Source: 13-2-20CM-66-19 sp036273735 (GTDB lineage Bacteria; Pseudomonadota; Gammaproteobacteria; Steroidobacterales; Steroidobacteraceae). From it: a stretch of 64,000 nt of DNA. The stretch is from contig DASUHA010000085.1 in NCBI GenBank assembly GCA_036273735.1, positions 1 through 64,000 of the forward strand, in the 5' to 3' direction. The stretch's first letter is position 1. The number at the start of each line of letters is the position of its first letter. Shown piece after piece: positions 56,478 to 64,000 of this stretch. The notes beneath the pieces are model-generated. The model did not search any database, had not been told where the DNA came from, and saw nothing but the letters and a program-made list of their open reading frames with translations. Position numbers and translations under genes: made by a program.

Positions 56478-57172
56478 AGCTGCGCGGCACCGTCACTACT
56501 CTGGCCGGCCGCTTCGACCGGCTGAGCCTGCGCGAGCGCGTGCTCACGACGGCTGCCATCCTCGCAGTGCTGATCGCTCTTTTCGATTCATTCGTGATGC
56601 ACCGGCTCGAGATTCACCGCAAGCAGCTCGCACAGCAGCTGGCCGAGATCGGCGCGGCCGTGAACGACAGGGGGGACGGCTCGGATGCGGGCATGACCCT
56701 GGAGCGCGCGGCCACGCTCACCGCGAGCCTCAGTCAGGCGACCGCGCGCCTCCACTCCCAGTCCGCCGGGCTGATACCCCCGCAGCGCATGACACAGGTG
56801 ATCCATGACGTGCTGAGTCGGCAGCAGGGAGTGACACTGGTCAGTCTTCGGAGCCTTCCGCCCTACGCGCTGACCGATGGTCTACCCAAGGGCGGTGCCG
56901 AGGCGCAATCGGCCGGTGTCGATGCGACGGCAGGTCAGGACATTCCCGCCGCTGCCTTCAGCACCGCTTCCGACGGCCCCTACGTTCACTCGGTCGAGCT
57001 GGTCGTGCAGGGCCCTTATCTCGATGTCCTCACATACCTGCAGACCCTGGAGGGCCTGTCCTGGCACTTCTATTGGCAAAGCCTCGCGCTCGATGCGACG
57101 CAATCCCCCACGACCCGAGTGACCCTGAGACTCGGCACGCTGAGCATGAGCCGCGACTGGATAGACTTATGA
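56474..57172 (+). CDS. mshJ: MSHA biogenesis protein MshJ (PilO/GspM-like)
   Basis: A 232-residue bitopic protein: a cytoplasmic N-terminus with LSLRERVLTTAAILAVLIALFDSF as the membrane segment (~20-42), a coiled coil, and a periplasmic domain containing YVHSVELVVQGPYLDVLTYLQTLEGL. This is the pattern of GspM/PilO/MshJ. It links the PilN-like protein to the secretin complex. It has 4-base overlaps on both sides. Confidence 0.86.
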   Translation: MKLRGTVTTLAGRFDRLSLRERVLTTAAILAVLIALFDSFVMHRLEIHRKQLAQQLAEIGAAVNDRGDGSDAGMTLERAATLTASLSQATARLHSQSAGLIPPQRMTQVIHDVLSRQQGVTLVSLRSLPPYALTDGLPKGGAEAQSAGVDATAGQDIPAAAFSTASDGPYVHSVELVVQGPYLDVLTYLQTLEGLSWHFYWQSLALDATQSPTTRVTLRLGTLSMSRDWIDL

Positions 57173-59010
57173 GTCGCAGAATCACAACCATTGCCCTGAC
57201 ACTTCTGCTGGCCTGCGCCGTAACCGGCCGCGGCCACGCCGACAGTCTGACCGACCCCACACGCCCGCCGAATGCCGACACTCGCATGCGGGACGTGAGC
57301 GGACTGCGCCTGCAGGGTGTCCTGTGCCACGCCGGTACCTTCATCGGCATCGCCGATGATCGGCTCATTCATGCCGGCGACCGGATAGACGGCACGCTGA
57401 TCCGCAACATCTCGGCCGAAGGCGTACGGTACTCCCGCGGCGCGCATGACCGGTTTGCCTACGCACCCGAGCCCCAGCTCGATGGCTGCACGGGGAGGGC
57501 GGCAGCCTCCCAGGCGGGCGCCGAGCCGCTCTTCGGGGTCGACGTGGATGGCGCGCCCGCGAACGTGTTCCTCCAGGGGCTCGTCGAGGGCACCTCTTAC
57601 AACATTCTCGTCCGACCCGACGTCGCGGGCCGGGTGACGATGTCTCTGAAGGGGGTGACATTGCAGCAAATACTCGATTCCGTCCGGGAGATGTACGGTT
57701 TCGACTACCGGCGCAGTGCCGCCGGCTATCTGGTGCTCCCGCCCACCGTCCAGACCCGCATCTTCCATATCAGCTACCTCAACGTGCAGCGGTATGGAGT
57801 GTCCAATACCCGCATCAGCTCGGGCCAGGTCACCCAGGGCGGTTACAACTCCCAATACGGCAATGCGATGTCCGTGCCCACCCAGGCGCAGACCACGGCG
57901 ACGGTGGGCAACGCAAACGACAAGACGACGATCGATACGTCGGGCACATCGATCGTGACGCGGGACGACTCGGATTTCTGGGGGAATCTGCAGGCGAACC
58001 TGCTCACCATGGTGGGTACGGGACCCGGTCGCCGGGTCATCGTGGACCCGCAATCCGGGATCATCGTGGTGCGCGCGCTGCCGGAGCAGCTGCAGGAAGT
58101 CAGCGAGTATCTGCGCAGCACCGAGGCCACGGTCACCCGGCAGGTGCTCCTCGAGGCGAAGATCGTCGAGGTGGACCTCGACCACGCTTATCAGGCCGGG
58201 ATCGACTGGGCCAAAGTGCTGCAGCTCGGCGGCAGCCACTACTTCATCGGCCAGAGCACGCCGGCGAACGGATTCGGCACGGCGGCCGCACTGACGCCCA
58301 CGAACTCGCCCGTGACCGTCGCCCCTGGAAATCCGATCAACGGCTTCGCCACCCACGCCCTCGGGGGCGCCTTCACGCTGGCGGCCGACTTCACCGATTT
58401 CAACGCCTTCATCCAGCTGCTGAGCACCGAGGGCAACACCCACGTGCTGTCGAGCCCGCGGGTATCGACGCTCGACAACCAGAAGGCCATCATCAAGGCC
58501 GGTACCGACCAGTTCTATGTGACGGGAGTCGAGAGCAACACCGTCACGGGAACGGCGACCTCGCAGTCCAACAATGTAATCCTGACGCCGTTCTTCTCCG
58601 GTGTCGCCCTCGATGTGACACCGCAGATCGGCGCGGATGGCGATGTACTGCTGCACATACATCCCATCGTGAGCGTGGTGACTAATCAGACGGTGACGCT
58701 CCAGGTGCAGGGCACCGCCGACGTATTGCCCCTCGCTCAGAGCTCCGTGCGCGAGTCCGACAGCATCGTGCGGGCGCACAGCGGCCAGGTCATCGTGATC
58801 GGCGGCCTGATGCAGGAGAAAGTCGACAAGCAAGCGTACAAGACGCCGCTCCTCGGGGACATTCCCGCCGTCGGTAGACTCTTCCGCAGTGAGCAGGATC
58901 AGAAGAGCAAGGTGGAGCTGGTGATCCTGCTGCGCGCGCAGGTGGTCAACGGCAGCGACTGGCCCAAGCTCATCGATGAGCAGTCCCCGACCGAAGGCGA
59001 GCACAAGTGA
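57169..59010 (+). CDS. mshL: MshK-MshL fusion: PilP-like domain joined to MSHA secretin
   Basis: A 613-residue protein. After a signal peptide (1-~24), residues ~28-100 resemble MshK (DPTRPP, LRLQGVL, GDRIDGTLIRNIS). A short linker (~100-120) then leads to the MshL N0 domain (FGVDVDGAPANVFLQGLV) and secretin domain (LLEAKIVEVDLDHAYQAGID, GQVIVIGGLMQEK, TPLLGDIPAVGRLF). In Vibrio and Shewanella these are separate genes and MshL is a lipoprotein; here the frame is unbroken and no lipobox is seen. The start overlaps mshJ by 4 bases. An in-frame ATG at 57073 is inside mshJ. Function: outer-membrane pore for the pilus. Confidence 0.9.
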   Translation: MSRRITTIALTLLLACAVTGRGHADSLTDPTRPPNADTRMRDVSGLRLQGVLCHAGTFIGIADDRLIHAGDRIDGTLIRNISAEGVRYSRGAHDRFAYAPEPQLDGCTGRAAASQAGAEPLFGVDVDGAPANVFLQGLVEGTSYNILVRPDVAGRVTMSLKGVTLQQILDSVREMYGFDYRRSAAGYLVLPPTVQTRIFHISYLNVQRYGVSNTRISSGQVTQGGYNSQYGNAMSVPTQAQTTATVGNANDKTTIDTSGTSIVTRDDSDFWGNLQANLLTMVGTGPGRRVIVDPQSGIIVVRALPEQLQEVSEYLRSTEATVTRQVLLEAKIVEVDLDHAYQAGIDWAKVLQLGGSHYFIGQSTPANGFGTAAALTPTNSPVTVAPGNPINGFATHALGGAFTLAADFTDFNAFIQLLSTEGNTHVLSSPRVSTLDNQKAIIKAGTDQFYVTGVESNTVTGTATSQSNNVILTPFFSGVALDVTPQIGADGDVLLHIHPIVSVVTNQTVTLQVQGTADVLPLAQSSVRESDSIVRAHSGQVIVIGGLMQEKVDKQAYKTPLLGDIPAVGRLFRSEQDQKSKVELVILLRAQVVNGSDWPKLIDEQSPTEGEHK

Positions 59011-60800
59011 GCGACTCACCTCGCCGCAGGCGCGTTCGGGTGGGGGAGCTCCTCCTCGAGCAGAAGCTCATCAACGAGCAGCAGCTGAAGACCGCGCTGG
59101 CAGAGCAGTCGCGCAGCGGCCGCCGGCTCGGACGGGTGCTGACGGATCTCGGCCTGGTGAGTGAGCAGGCCTTTCATGAGGCGCTCGCCAAGCACCTGCA
59201 GATCCCCTACATGGATCTGCGCCAGGTGCAGCTCGCACCCGACACGGTGCGGTTGCTGCCCGAGGCGCAGGCTCGCCGCTTCCGGGCCATGGTGTTGAAG
59301 GCAGACTCTGCAGGCGCGCTCGTCGCCATGGCTGACCCCACCGACCTCTTCGCCTACGATGAGGTGGCCGCCGCTCTCAAGCGCCCGATCCGCCTCGCGC
59401 TCGTCAAGGAGGCCGACCTCCTCAAGACGATGGATGCGGTCTACCGGCGCACTGACGAGATCGCCTCGATCGCGCAGGAGGTGGGCGAGGAGCTGCGCGA
59501 GACGGACGTCGACATCGAGCAGTTGGCTGCCGAGGAAGGCTCGCCGGATGCTCCTGTCATCCGCCTCATTCAGACGGTCTTTCACGATGCAATGCAGGTT
59601 GGTGCGTCCGATGTGCACATCGAGCCTGGCGAGAGTGCCTTGCGCGTGCGACAGCGCGTCGACGGTCACCTGCAGGAGCAGGTGATCGAGGGAGGCCGCC
59701 GGGTCGCGAGCGCGCTCACCACGCGCCTGAAGCTTCTGAGCGGACTCGATATCGCGGAGAAGCGCCTGCCGCAGGACGGACGCTTCTCGGTGAAGATCGG
59801 CGGCAAGGCCATCGACGTGCGGCTTTCGACGATGCCGACTCAGCACGGTGAGTCCGTGGTGATGCGACTTCTCGACCAATCCTCGAGCCTGATGAGTCTC
59901 GAGACACTGGGAATGGCGCCGCCGATGCTGGAGCGCTTCCGTGCCCTCATCGAGCGCAGCGCCGGCATGGTGCTCGTGACCGGTCCTACAGGCAGCGGCA
60001 AGACCACCACCCTCTACTCGGCACTGCAGCATCTCAACCGGGCCGACACCAAAATCATCACCGTCGAGGACCCGATCGAATATCGCCTCGACCGCATCAA
60101 CCAGGTCCAGGTGAATGCCAAGATCGGGTTGGACTTCGCTCGCGTGCTGCGCACGACGCTGCGGCAGGACCCGGACATCATTCTGGTCGGCGAGATCCGC
60201 GACCGCGAGACGGTCGACATCGGGCTGCGTGCCGCGATCACAGGCCACCTGGTCTTCTCCACCCTTCACACCATGAGCGCCGTCGCCACCGTGCATCGCC
60301 TCCTCGACATGGAGGCCCCGGGCTACATGATCGCTGCCGCAGTCCACGGCATCGTTGCCCAGCGGCTGCTGCGGCGCGTTTGCGAGAACTGCTCGCACCC
60401 CGTGCAGGCCGATCCGCACGAAGCCGCGCTCCTGCGGACGCACTTCGGACCTGAAGCAGCGGCCGCGTCCTTCCGCTCCGGATCCGGCTGCACGTATTGC
60501 AACCTGACCGGCTATCGCGGCCGCATCGCGGTCTACGAGCTCCTGGAGATCGACCGAACGCTCACCGATGCAATCCGTCGCGGTGATCTCGGTCGGCTCG
60601 AGGAAGCGGCGCATGCGCGCGCCGATTTCGTGTCATTGGCGAGAAGCGCCCTGGAGCTCGCCATGCGAGGTGTCACCAGCGTATCGGAGGCGCTGGCGGT
60701 GGTTAGCGGCGCGGACGATGGCTCACACTGCGCACGGGCCGCTGCCGATCCACTGCTCGCCGAAGCGCTGCAGGCGGACGCGATGAGCGCAGCCAAGTAA
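59007..60800 (+). CDS. mshE: MSHA pilus extension ATPase MshE
   Basis: A 597-residue GspE/PilB-family ATPase. The N-terminal MshEN domain has two tandem motifs (R11-Q34, R40-H63) of the type that binds cyclic di-GMP. Walker A is GPTGSGKTTT near residue 330, the Asp box and Walker B are in DPDIILVGEIRDRET, and zinc-binding Cys pairs are at CENC and CTYC. It powers pilus extension and is probably gated by c-di-GMP. The start is GTG 59007, overlapping mshL by 4 bases. Confidence 0.95.
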   Translation: MSDSPRRRRVRVGELLLEQKLINEQQLKTALAEQSRSGRRLGRVLTDLGLVSEQAFHEALAKHLQIPYMDLRQVQLAPDTVRLLPEAQARRFRAMVLKADSAGALVAMADPTDLFAYDEVAAALKRPIRLALVKEADLLKTMDAVYRRTDEIASIAQEVGEELRETDVDIEQLAAEEGSPDAPVIRLIQTVFHDAMQVGASDVHIEPGESALRVRQRVDGHLQEQVIEGGRRVASALTTRLKLLSGLDIAEKRLPQDGRFSVKIGGKAIDVRLSTMPTQHGESVVMRLLDQSSSLMSLETLGMAPPMLERFRALIERSAGMVLVTGPTGSGKTTTLYSALQHLNRADTKIITVEDPIEYRLDRINQVQVNAKIGLDFARVLRTTLRQDPDIILVGEIRDRETVDIGLRAAITGHLVFSTLHTMSAVATVHRLLDMEAPGYMIAAAVHGIVAQRLLRRVCENCSHPVQADPHEAALLRTHFGPEAAAASFRSGSGCTYCNLTGYRGRIAVYELLEIDRTLTDAIRRGDLGRLEEAAHARADFVSLARSALELAMRGVTSVSEALAVVSGADDGSHCARAAADPLLAEALQADAMSAAK

Positions 60801-60831
60801 TAGCTGCGACGCCGCGGCAACGCGATCCTCC

Positions 60832-62067
60832 GTGACTCAATTTCTCTACAGTGGACGATCAGCTCGCGGCGATCTCGTACGCGGCAGCCTCGATGGCGAC
60901 TCCGAGGAAGCGGTTGCCACGCGCCTGCAGCAGGATGGCGTCATACCGATCAGCATCGTTGCGAGCGCCGTCGCAACATCCTCGGCGCCGCTGCAACAGC
61001 TCGCGCGGCAGATGGGGGTTGGAAAACCAACGACAGCAGATCTGGTGCTGTTTACACGCCAGATGTATACGATCGTCAAGTCCGGCATCCCGTTGCTGCG
61101 CGGTCTGCGTGGCCTCGCCGGCTCCACGCATAACGTGGTGCTGCGGCGAGCGCTCGAGGATGTGTTGCACAGCCTCGAGGCCGGACGGAATCTGGCCACC
61201 AGCTTCGGCCGTCACCCGGAGCTCTTCCCGGAAATTTATCTCAACCTGATCGGGGTCGGTGAAGCCACTGGGACGCTGGAGCGGGCATTCATGCGGCTGG
61301 GCGACTACCTGCGCCAGGAGCAGGACATCCAGGACCGCGTCAAGAGCGCATTGCGCTATCCGTTCATCGTCGTCCTGACCATCGCTGCCGCGGTCGCCGT
61401 CATCACGACCTTCGTGATTCCGCGCTTTGCGCCGCTCTTTCGCGTCCTCGGCAATGATATTCCGCTGCCCACCCGCATCATCATGGGAGCCTCGGAGATC
61501 GCCCGCAGGGATTGGTACTGGGTACTGGCTGTTGGCGCCGCGCTCGTCGGCGGATTGCGCGCGTACGTGCGCACGATCGACGGACGGCTGCGCTGGCACA
61601 AGCTCCTCCTCAGGGTGCCGGTCATCGGCTCACTGGCCCATCAGGCCATCCTGGCGCGCCTGAGCCGTACCCTGTCGATCGCCATCACGGCGGGCATGCC
61701 GATGCTCGAGACGCTCGCCATCATTGCGCGCGTCTGTGGCAATGACTACATGACGGCTCGGGTGTTGCGGCTGCGGGACCGGGTGGAGCGGGGCGAGTCC
61801 CTCAGCCGTGCGGCAGCCAGTGTCGGCATGTTCCCGCCCCTCGTGCTGCAGATGATTGCAGTGGGCGAGGAGACCGGCGAGCTGCCGGCGCTGCTGGACG
61901 AGGTGGCCGGCTTCTACGAGCGGGAAGTGGAGTTCGCCCTGAAGACCCTGAGCGCCGCAATCGAGCCCATCCTGATCGTCATGGTCGGCGGGATGGTGCT
62001 GATCCTGGCGCTCGGAGTCTTCCTGCCGATGTGGAACATGATCGCCAAGGCCGCTGCGGGGCATTGA
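60832..62067 (+). CDS. mshG: MSHA inner-membrane platform protein MshG (GspF/PilC-like)
   Basis: A 411-residue protein with two T2SSF domains. Domain 1 includes LVLFTRQMYTIVKSGIPLLRGL and a pair of helices (~165-235); domain 2 includes ILARLSRTLSIAITAGMPMLE and a C-terminal helix (~375-400, EPILIVMVGGMVLILALGVF). It is the platform on which MshE acts. The start is GTG 60832, 31 bases after mshE. Confidence 0.93.
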   Translation: MTQFLYSGRSARGDLVRGSLDGDSEEAVATRLQQDGVIPISIVASAVATSSAPLQQLARQMGVGKPTTADLVLFTRQMYTIVKSGIPLLRGLRGLAGSTHNVVLRRALEDVLHSLEAGRNLATSFGRHPELFPEIYLNLIGVGEATGTLERAFMRLGDYLRQEQDIQDRVKSALRYPFIVVLTIAAAVAVITTFVIPRFAPLFRVLGNDIPLPTRIIMGASEIARRDWYWVLAVGAALVGGLRAYVRTIDGRLRWHKLLLRVPVIGSLAHQAILARLSRTLSIAITAGMPMLETLAIIARVCGNDYMTARVLRLRDRVERGESLSRAAASVGMFPPLVLQMIAVGEETGELPALLDEVAGFYEREVEFALKTLSAAIEPILIVMVGGMVLILALGVFLPMWNMIAKAAAGH

Positions 62068-62224
62068 CCTTTGCCCGGCAACCCGTGAGGGCGGTCACAC
62101 CTCCCACAATTGTCCACGACCGGTATCACACTTCATCGACCGCTTACAACGGGCCCGTCGCGCCGACGCCTATGATGATAGTCATATTACTGCATTCCAG
62201 ACCCTTCTTTTCGGAGTCAATTAC

Positions 62225-62707
62225 ATGATCCGTTCCTCACAGCGCGGCTTCACGCTCATCGAGCTGATCGTCGTGATCGTCATTCTGGGAATTCTCGCGG
62301 CGTTTGCCGTACCGAAGTTCATGGGCCTGGAGGATCAAGCGCGGGTCGCGTCCGTCAACGCGATGGCGGGAAGCCTGCAAAGCGCCGCGACCATGGCGCA
62401 CGGTGTCTGGGAAGCGAGCGGCAATCCACCTACGATTACCGTCCCGGGAGTCGCCACAGCCATCACGATCCGAGGCGGTTACCCTGACAACACCAGCATT
62501 CAGCTGCTGCTGCAGGATACGAGCGGGTTCACGCTCAACGCCAACGGCAACCGCTTCACTCCCAACGGAGCCAAGAACGCGAATTGCTGGGTGCAGTACA
62601 ATCAGGCGCCTGCCAACGCCAGCGCGCCGTTCACCGTTAGCTACGGTCAGGTGGCCGCCGGCGGCACACCGGCGCAGGTCCAGGCCGCCCTGCAGACCAA
62701 CTGCTAG
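62225..62707 (+). CDS. mshA: MSHA-type major pilin (prepilin) MshA/MshB
   Basis: A 160-residue type IV prepilin. A short leader MIRSSQRG is cleaved after Gly8; the mature protein starts FTLIELIVVIVILGILAAFAV with Glu5. A C-terminal disulfide loop is likely between Cys residues near 126 and the terminal Cys160. The variable middle is rich in Thr/Asn/Ala as in surface pilins. A 157-base gap with possible promoter precedes it, longer than elsewhere in the operon, consistent with separate high expression. MshA versus MshB cannot be settled by sequence alone. Confidence 0.88.
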   Translation: MIRSSQRGFTLIELIVVIVILGILAAFAVPKFMGLEDQARVASVNAMAGSLQSAATMAHGVWEASGNPPTITVPGVATAITIRGGYPDNTSIQLLLQDTSGFTLNANGNRFTPNGAKNANCWVQYNQAPANASAPFTVSYGQVAAGGTPAQVQAALQTNC

Positions 62708-62752
62708 AGGCGGGCTCGCGGCCGGCCAGCCGTCGGGTGCGCGCGTCGACCC

Positions 62753-63253
62753 ATGAGGCGCGAGCGTTCAATCCGGGGCTTCACGCTGATCGAGATCTGC
62801 AGCGTGCTGGTGATTGCCGGCGTCCTCGCGGCGATCGCCGGCCCGAAGTTCCTCGACACGCCGGCCTTCAACCAGCGGGGCTACACCGATGAGCTCGCCG
62901 CGGCCATCCGCACCTCGGAAGCCACTGCGACGGCGAGCGGCTGCGATGTCCAACTCACCATAGCACCCGGCACCGGCTACGACGCGGAGCTGCCAGCTGT
63001 CGGCGCAGGGTGCTCCGGCGCTTTCACCGTCCCCGTACCGCGCATCGATGGCGCGTCTCTAACCGGAACTCCTCCTTCGAATGCCGACGTATCAGGAGGC
63101 GTCACCCTGGTATTCGGACCTCAGGGATCGATCGTCAGCCCTCTTCCGATCGCGAACCCCACCACCATCACCGTAGTCGGCTCGCCGCCGGGCCGCACGC
63201 AGCCGCTGACACTCCAGATCGATCCTCTCAGCGGCTTCGTCACTGTACCGTAG
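62753..63253 (+). CDS. mshC: MSHA minor prepilin MshC
   Basis: A 166-residue prepilin with leader MRRERSIRG, mature start FTLIEICSVLVIAGVLAAIAGP, and the MshC-like block FNQRGYTDELAAAIRTSEATATASGC. It is a probable minor pilin in the priming complex. It lies 45 bases after mshA. Confidence 0.87.
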   Translation: MRRERSIRGFTLIEICSVLVIAGVLAAIAGPKFLDTPAFNQRGYTDELAAAIRTSEATATASGCDVQLTIAPGTGYDAELPAVGAGCSGAFTVPVPRIDGASLTGTPPSNADVSGGVTLVFGPQGSIVSPLPIANPTTITVVGSPPGRTQPLTLQIDPLSGFVTVP

Positions 63254-63267
63254 AGCGGCTGGCAGCC

Positions 63268-63711
63268 ATGTCATCACGCACACGCTGCCGCGGCGTCACC
63301 CTGGTGGAGCTGGTGGTGACGATCGTGGTCATCACCGCCGCAGTCTCCGCGGTGCTGGCCATCGTCTCCTCGACTGCGGCCCGCAGCGCCGAGAACCTGG
63401 TCCAGACCCAGGCCGTGATGGTCGCCGAGTCTTATTTGAGTGAAATCCTGCAAAAGCCTTACGGCCGAGACTGTGTGACGCCCTGTGCCCGAACAGCGAT
63501 GGACAAGGTCGGAGACTATGACCGGCTGTTCGACAACGGTGTGCACGATGCCACGGGCACGTCTGTCGCTGGCCTCGCGGCGTACACGATACAGGTGAAT
63601 GTCGCCAGCGCCTCCATTGGGGCGGTACCGGCGGAATTCGTTACGGTGACGGTGACGCCTCCCAACGGGGCGACGGTCGTGTTGGACGGATATCGGATGC
63701 AAGTCCCGTGA
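63268..63711 (+). CDS. mshD: MSHA minor prepilin MshD
   Basis: A 147-residue prepilin. Leader MSSRTRCRG and mature start VTLVELVVTIVVITAAVSAVL: the usual first residue Phe/Met is Val, with Glu5 kept. The block AENLVQTQAVMVAESYLSEIL is typical of MshD. It starts 14 bases after mshC. A CxxxC pair (CVTPC) lies mid-protein. Confidence 0.86.
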   Translation: MSSRTRCRGVTLVELVVTIVVITAAVSAVLAIVSSTAARSAENLVQTQAVMVAESYLSEILQKPYGRDCVTPCARTAMDKVGDYDRLFDNGVHDATGTSVAGLAAYTIQVNVASASIGAVPAEFVTVTVTPPNGATVVLDGYRMQVP

Positions 63712-64000
63712 GTCATCCAGTCACCCCAGCTTCAGGCTTCACGCTCGTCGAGCTCACTGTGGCAATCGTGATCGCGGCGATCATTGCGGGGTTCATCGTG
63801 CTATTCCTGGACGCCCCGATTCAATCGTACTTCGCGCAGACGCGCCGGTCGGATTTGGTCGACTCCGCGAATCGGATATCGCACACTGTCACGGCGGATG
63901 TTCGCACCGCGCTGCCCAATAGTCTGCGAGTAACCAACAACGGCCGCGTCTATGCTCTGGAGTTTCTGGCAACCCAGGGGGTAGCGCGGTACTTTGGCAA
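63708..64000 (+). CDS. mshO: MSHA minor prepilin MshO, N-terminal part (cut by window edge)
   Basis: The first 97 residues of a prepilin beginning at GTG 63708, overlapping mshD by 4 bases. Leader VSHPVTPASG, then FTLVELTVAIVIAAIIAGFIV with Glu5. The following TRRSDLVDSANRISHTVTADVRTALPNSLRV matches MshO (RDQV..., LRxAxPNS-like). It continues beyond the window. Confidence 0.85.
   Translation, partial: MSHPVTPASGFTLVELTVAIVIAAIIAGFIVLFLDAPIQSYFAQTRRSDLVDSANRISHTVTADVRTALPNSLRVTNNGRVYALEFLATQGVARYFG

Noticed and set aside
57070..59019. A 649-residue minus-strand frame opposite mshL
   Set aside because: His/Arg/Gly-rich antisense composition with no domain, while the plus strand encodes a clear secretin.
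62143..62176. Sigma-70 promoter before mshA (CTTACA, TATGAT)
   Set aside because: The -10 is fair but the spacing of 22 bases is too long to support a call.

Overview
The window is GC-rich, densely packed bacterial chromosome. Its gene content points to a gammaproteobacterium, probably a soil or water lineage near Steroidobacterales/Nevskiales/Xanthomonadales. The reasons are an MSHA-type pilus cluster, a minCDE operon, HrpB, MotAB, a Bat-type MoxR/VWA operon, a slipin-NfeD pair, many GTG starts, and a PEP-CTERM-like tail. This placement is inference from gene content only. I found no tRNA, rRNA, CRISPR array, insertion sequence or phage gene; this looks like core plus lineage-specific chromosome rather than an island.

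Layout. 1-1894: the end of an SDR oxidoreductase, a group III truncated haemoglobin whose promoter carries a perfect palindrome in its spacer, and a MarR-GNAT fusion. 2033-9045: one tightly coupled operon of an ECF sigma factor, a small two-helix membrane protein (candidate anti-sigma), a secreted-repeat/membrane/RDD fusion protein, and an RND efflux adaptor and pump. 9162-10901: an M20 amidohydrolase and a convergent protein of unknown function. 11149-18317: a seven-gene Bat-type operon (MoxR, DUF58, DUF4381, two VWA proteins, a TPR protein, BatD). 18353-25462 (minus): 5-oxoprolinase/hydantoinase, HD protein, alpha/beta hydrolase and DUF885 peptidase. 25575-27499 (minus): minCDE. 27627-32948 (minus): HrpB, DUF423, slipin and NfeD. 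33036-37644 (minus): YgiQ radical SAM, NamZ/DUF1343, DOMON-like and RlpA.

37680-41897 is a signalling and motility block: a soluble histidine kinase and a lone receiver domain (plus), motAB (minus) with an unusual 5' leader, and a FixJ-like regulator (plus). 41987-52766 holds an ABCD-type ABC exporter, two different DUF488 proteins, a Rieske-FAD reductase, a CDF metal transporter, cardiolipin synthase, type II NADH dehydrogenase, an amine oxidase, a PEP-CTERM-like secreted protein, and a MarR regulator. The MarR gene is divergent from a ClC channel (52887-54668) across a perfect 17-bp palindrome. From 54865 to the right edge runs an MSHA pilus operon: MshI, a PilN-like protein, MshJ, a fused MshK-MshL, MshE, MshG, MshA, MshC, MshD and the start of MshO. 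mshM, mshN and mshF are missing from their usual places.

No plainly new system stands out. The best leads are the MshK-MshL fusion, the sigma/repeat-RDD/RND operon, the Lys-rich repeat inside the NfeD protease domain, the motA leader, and the two palindromic operators.
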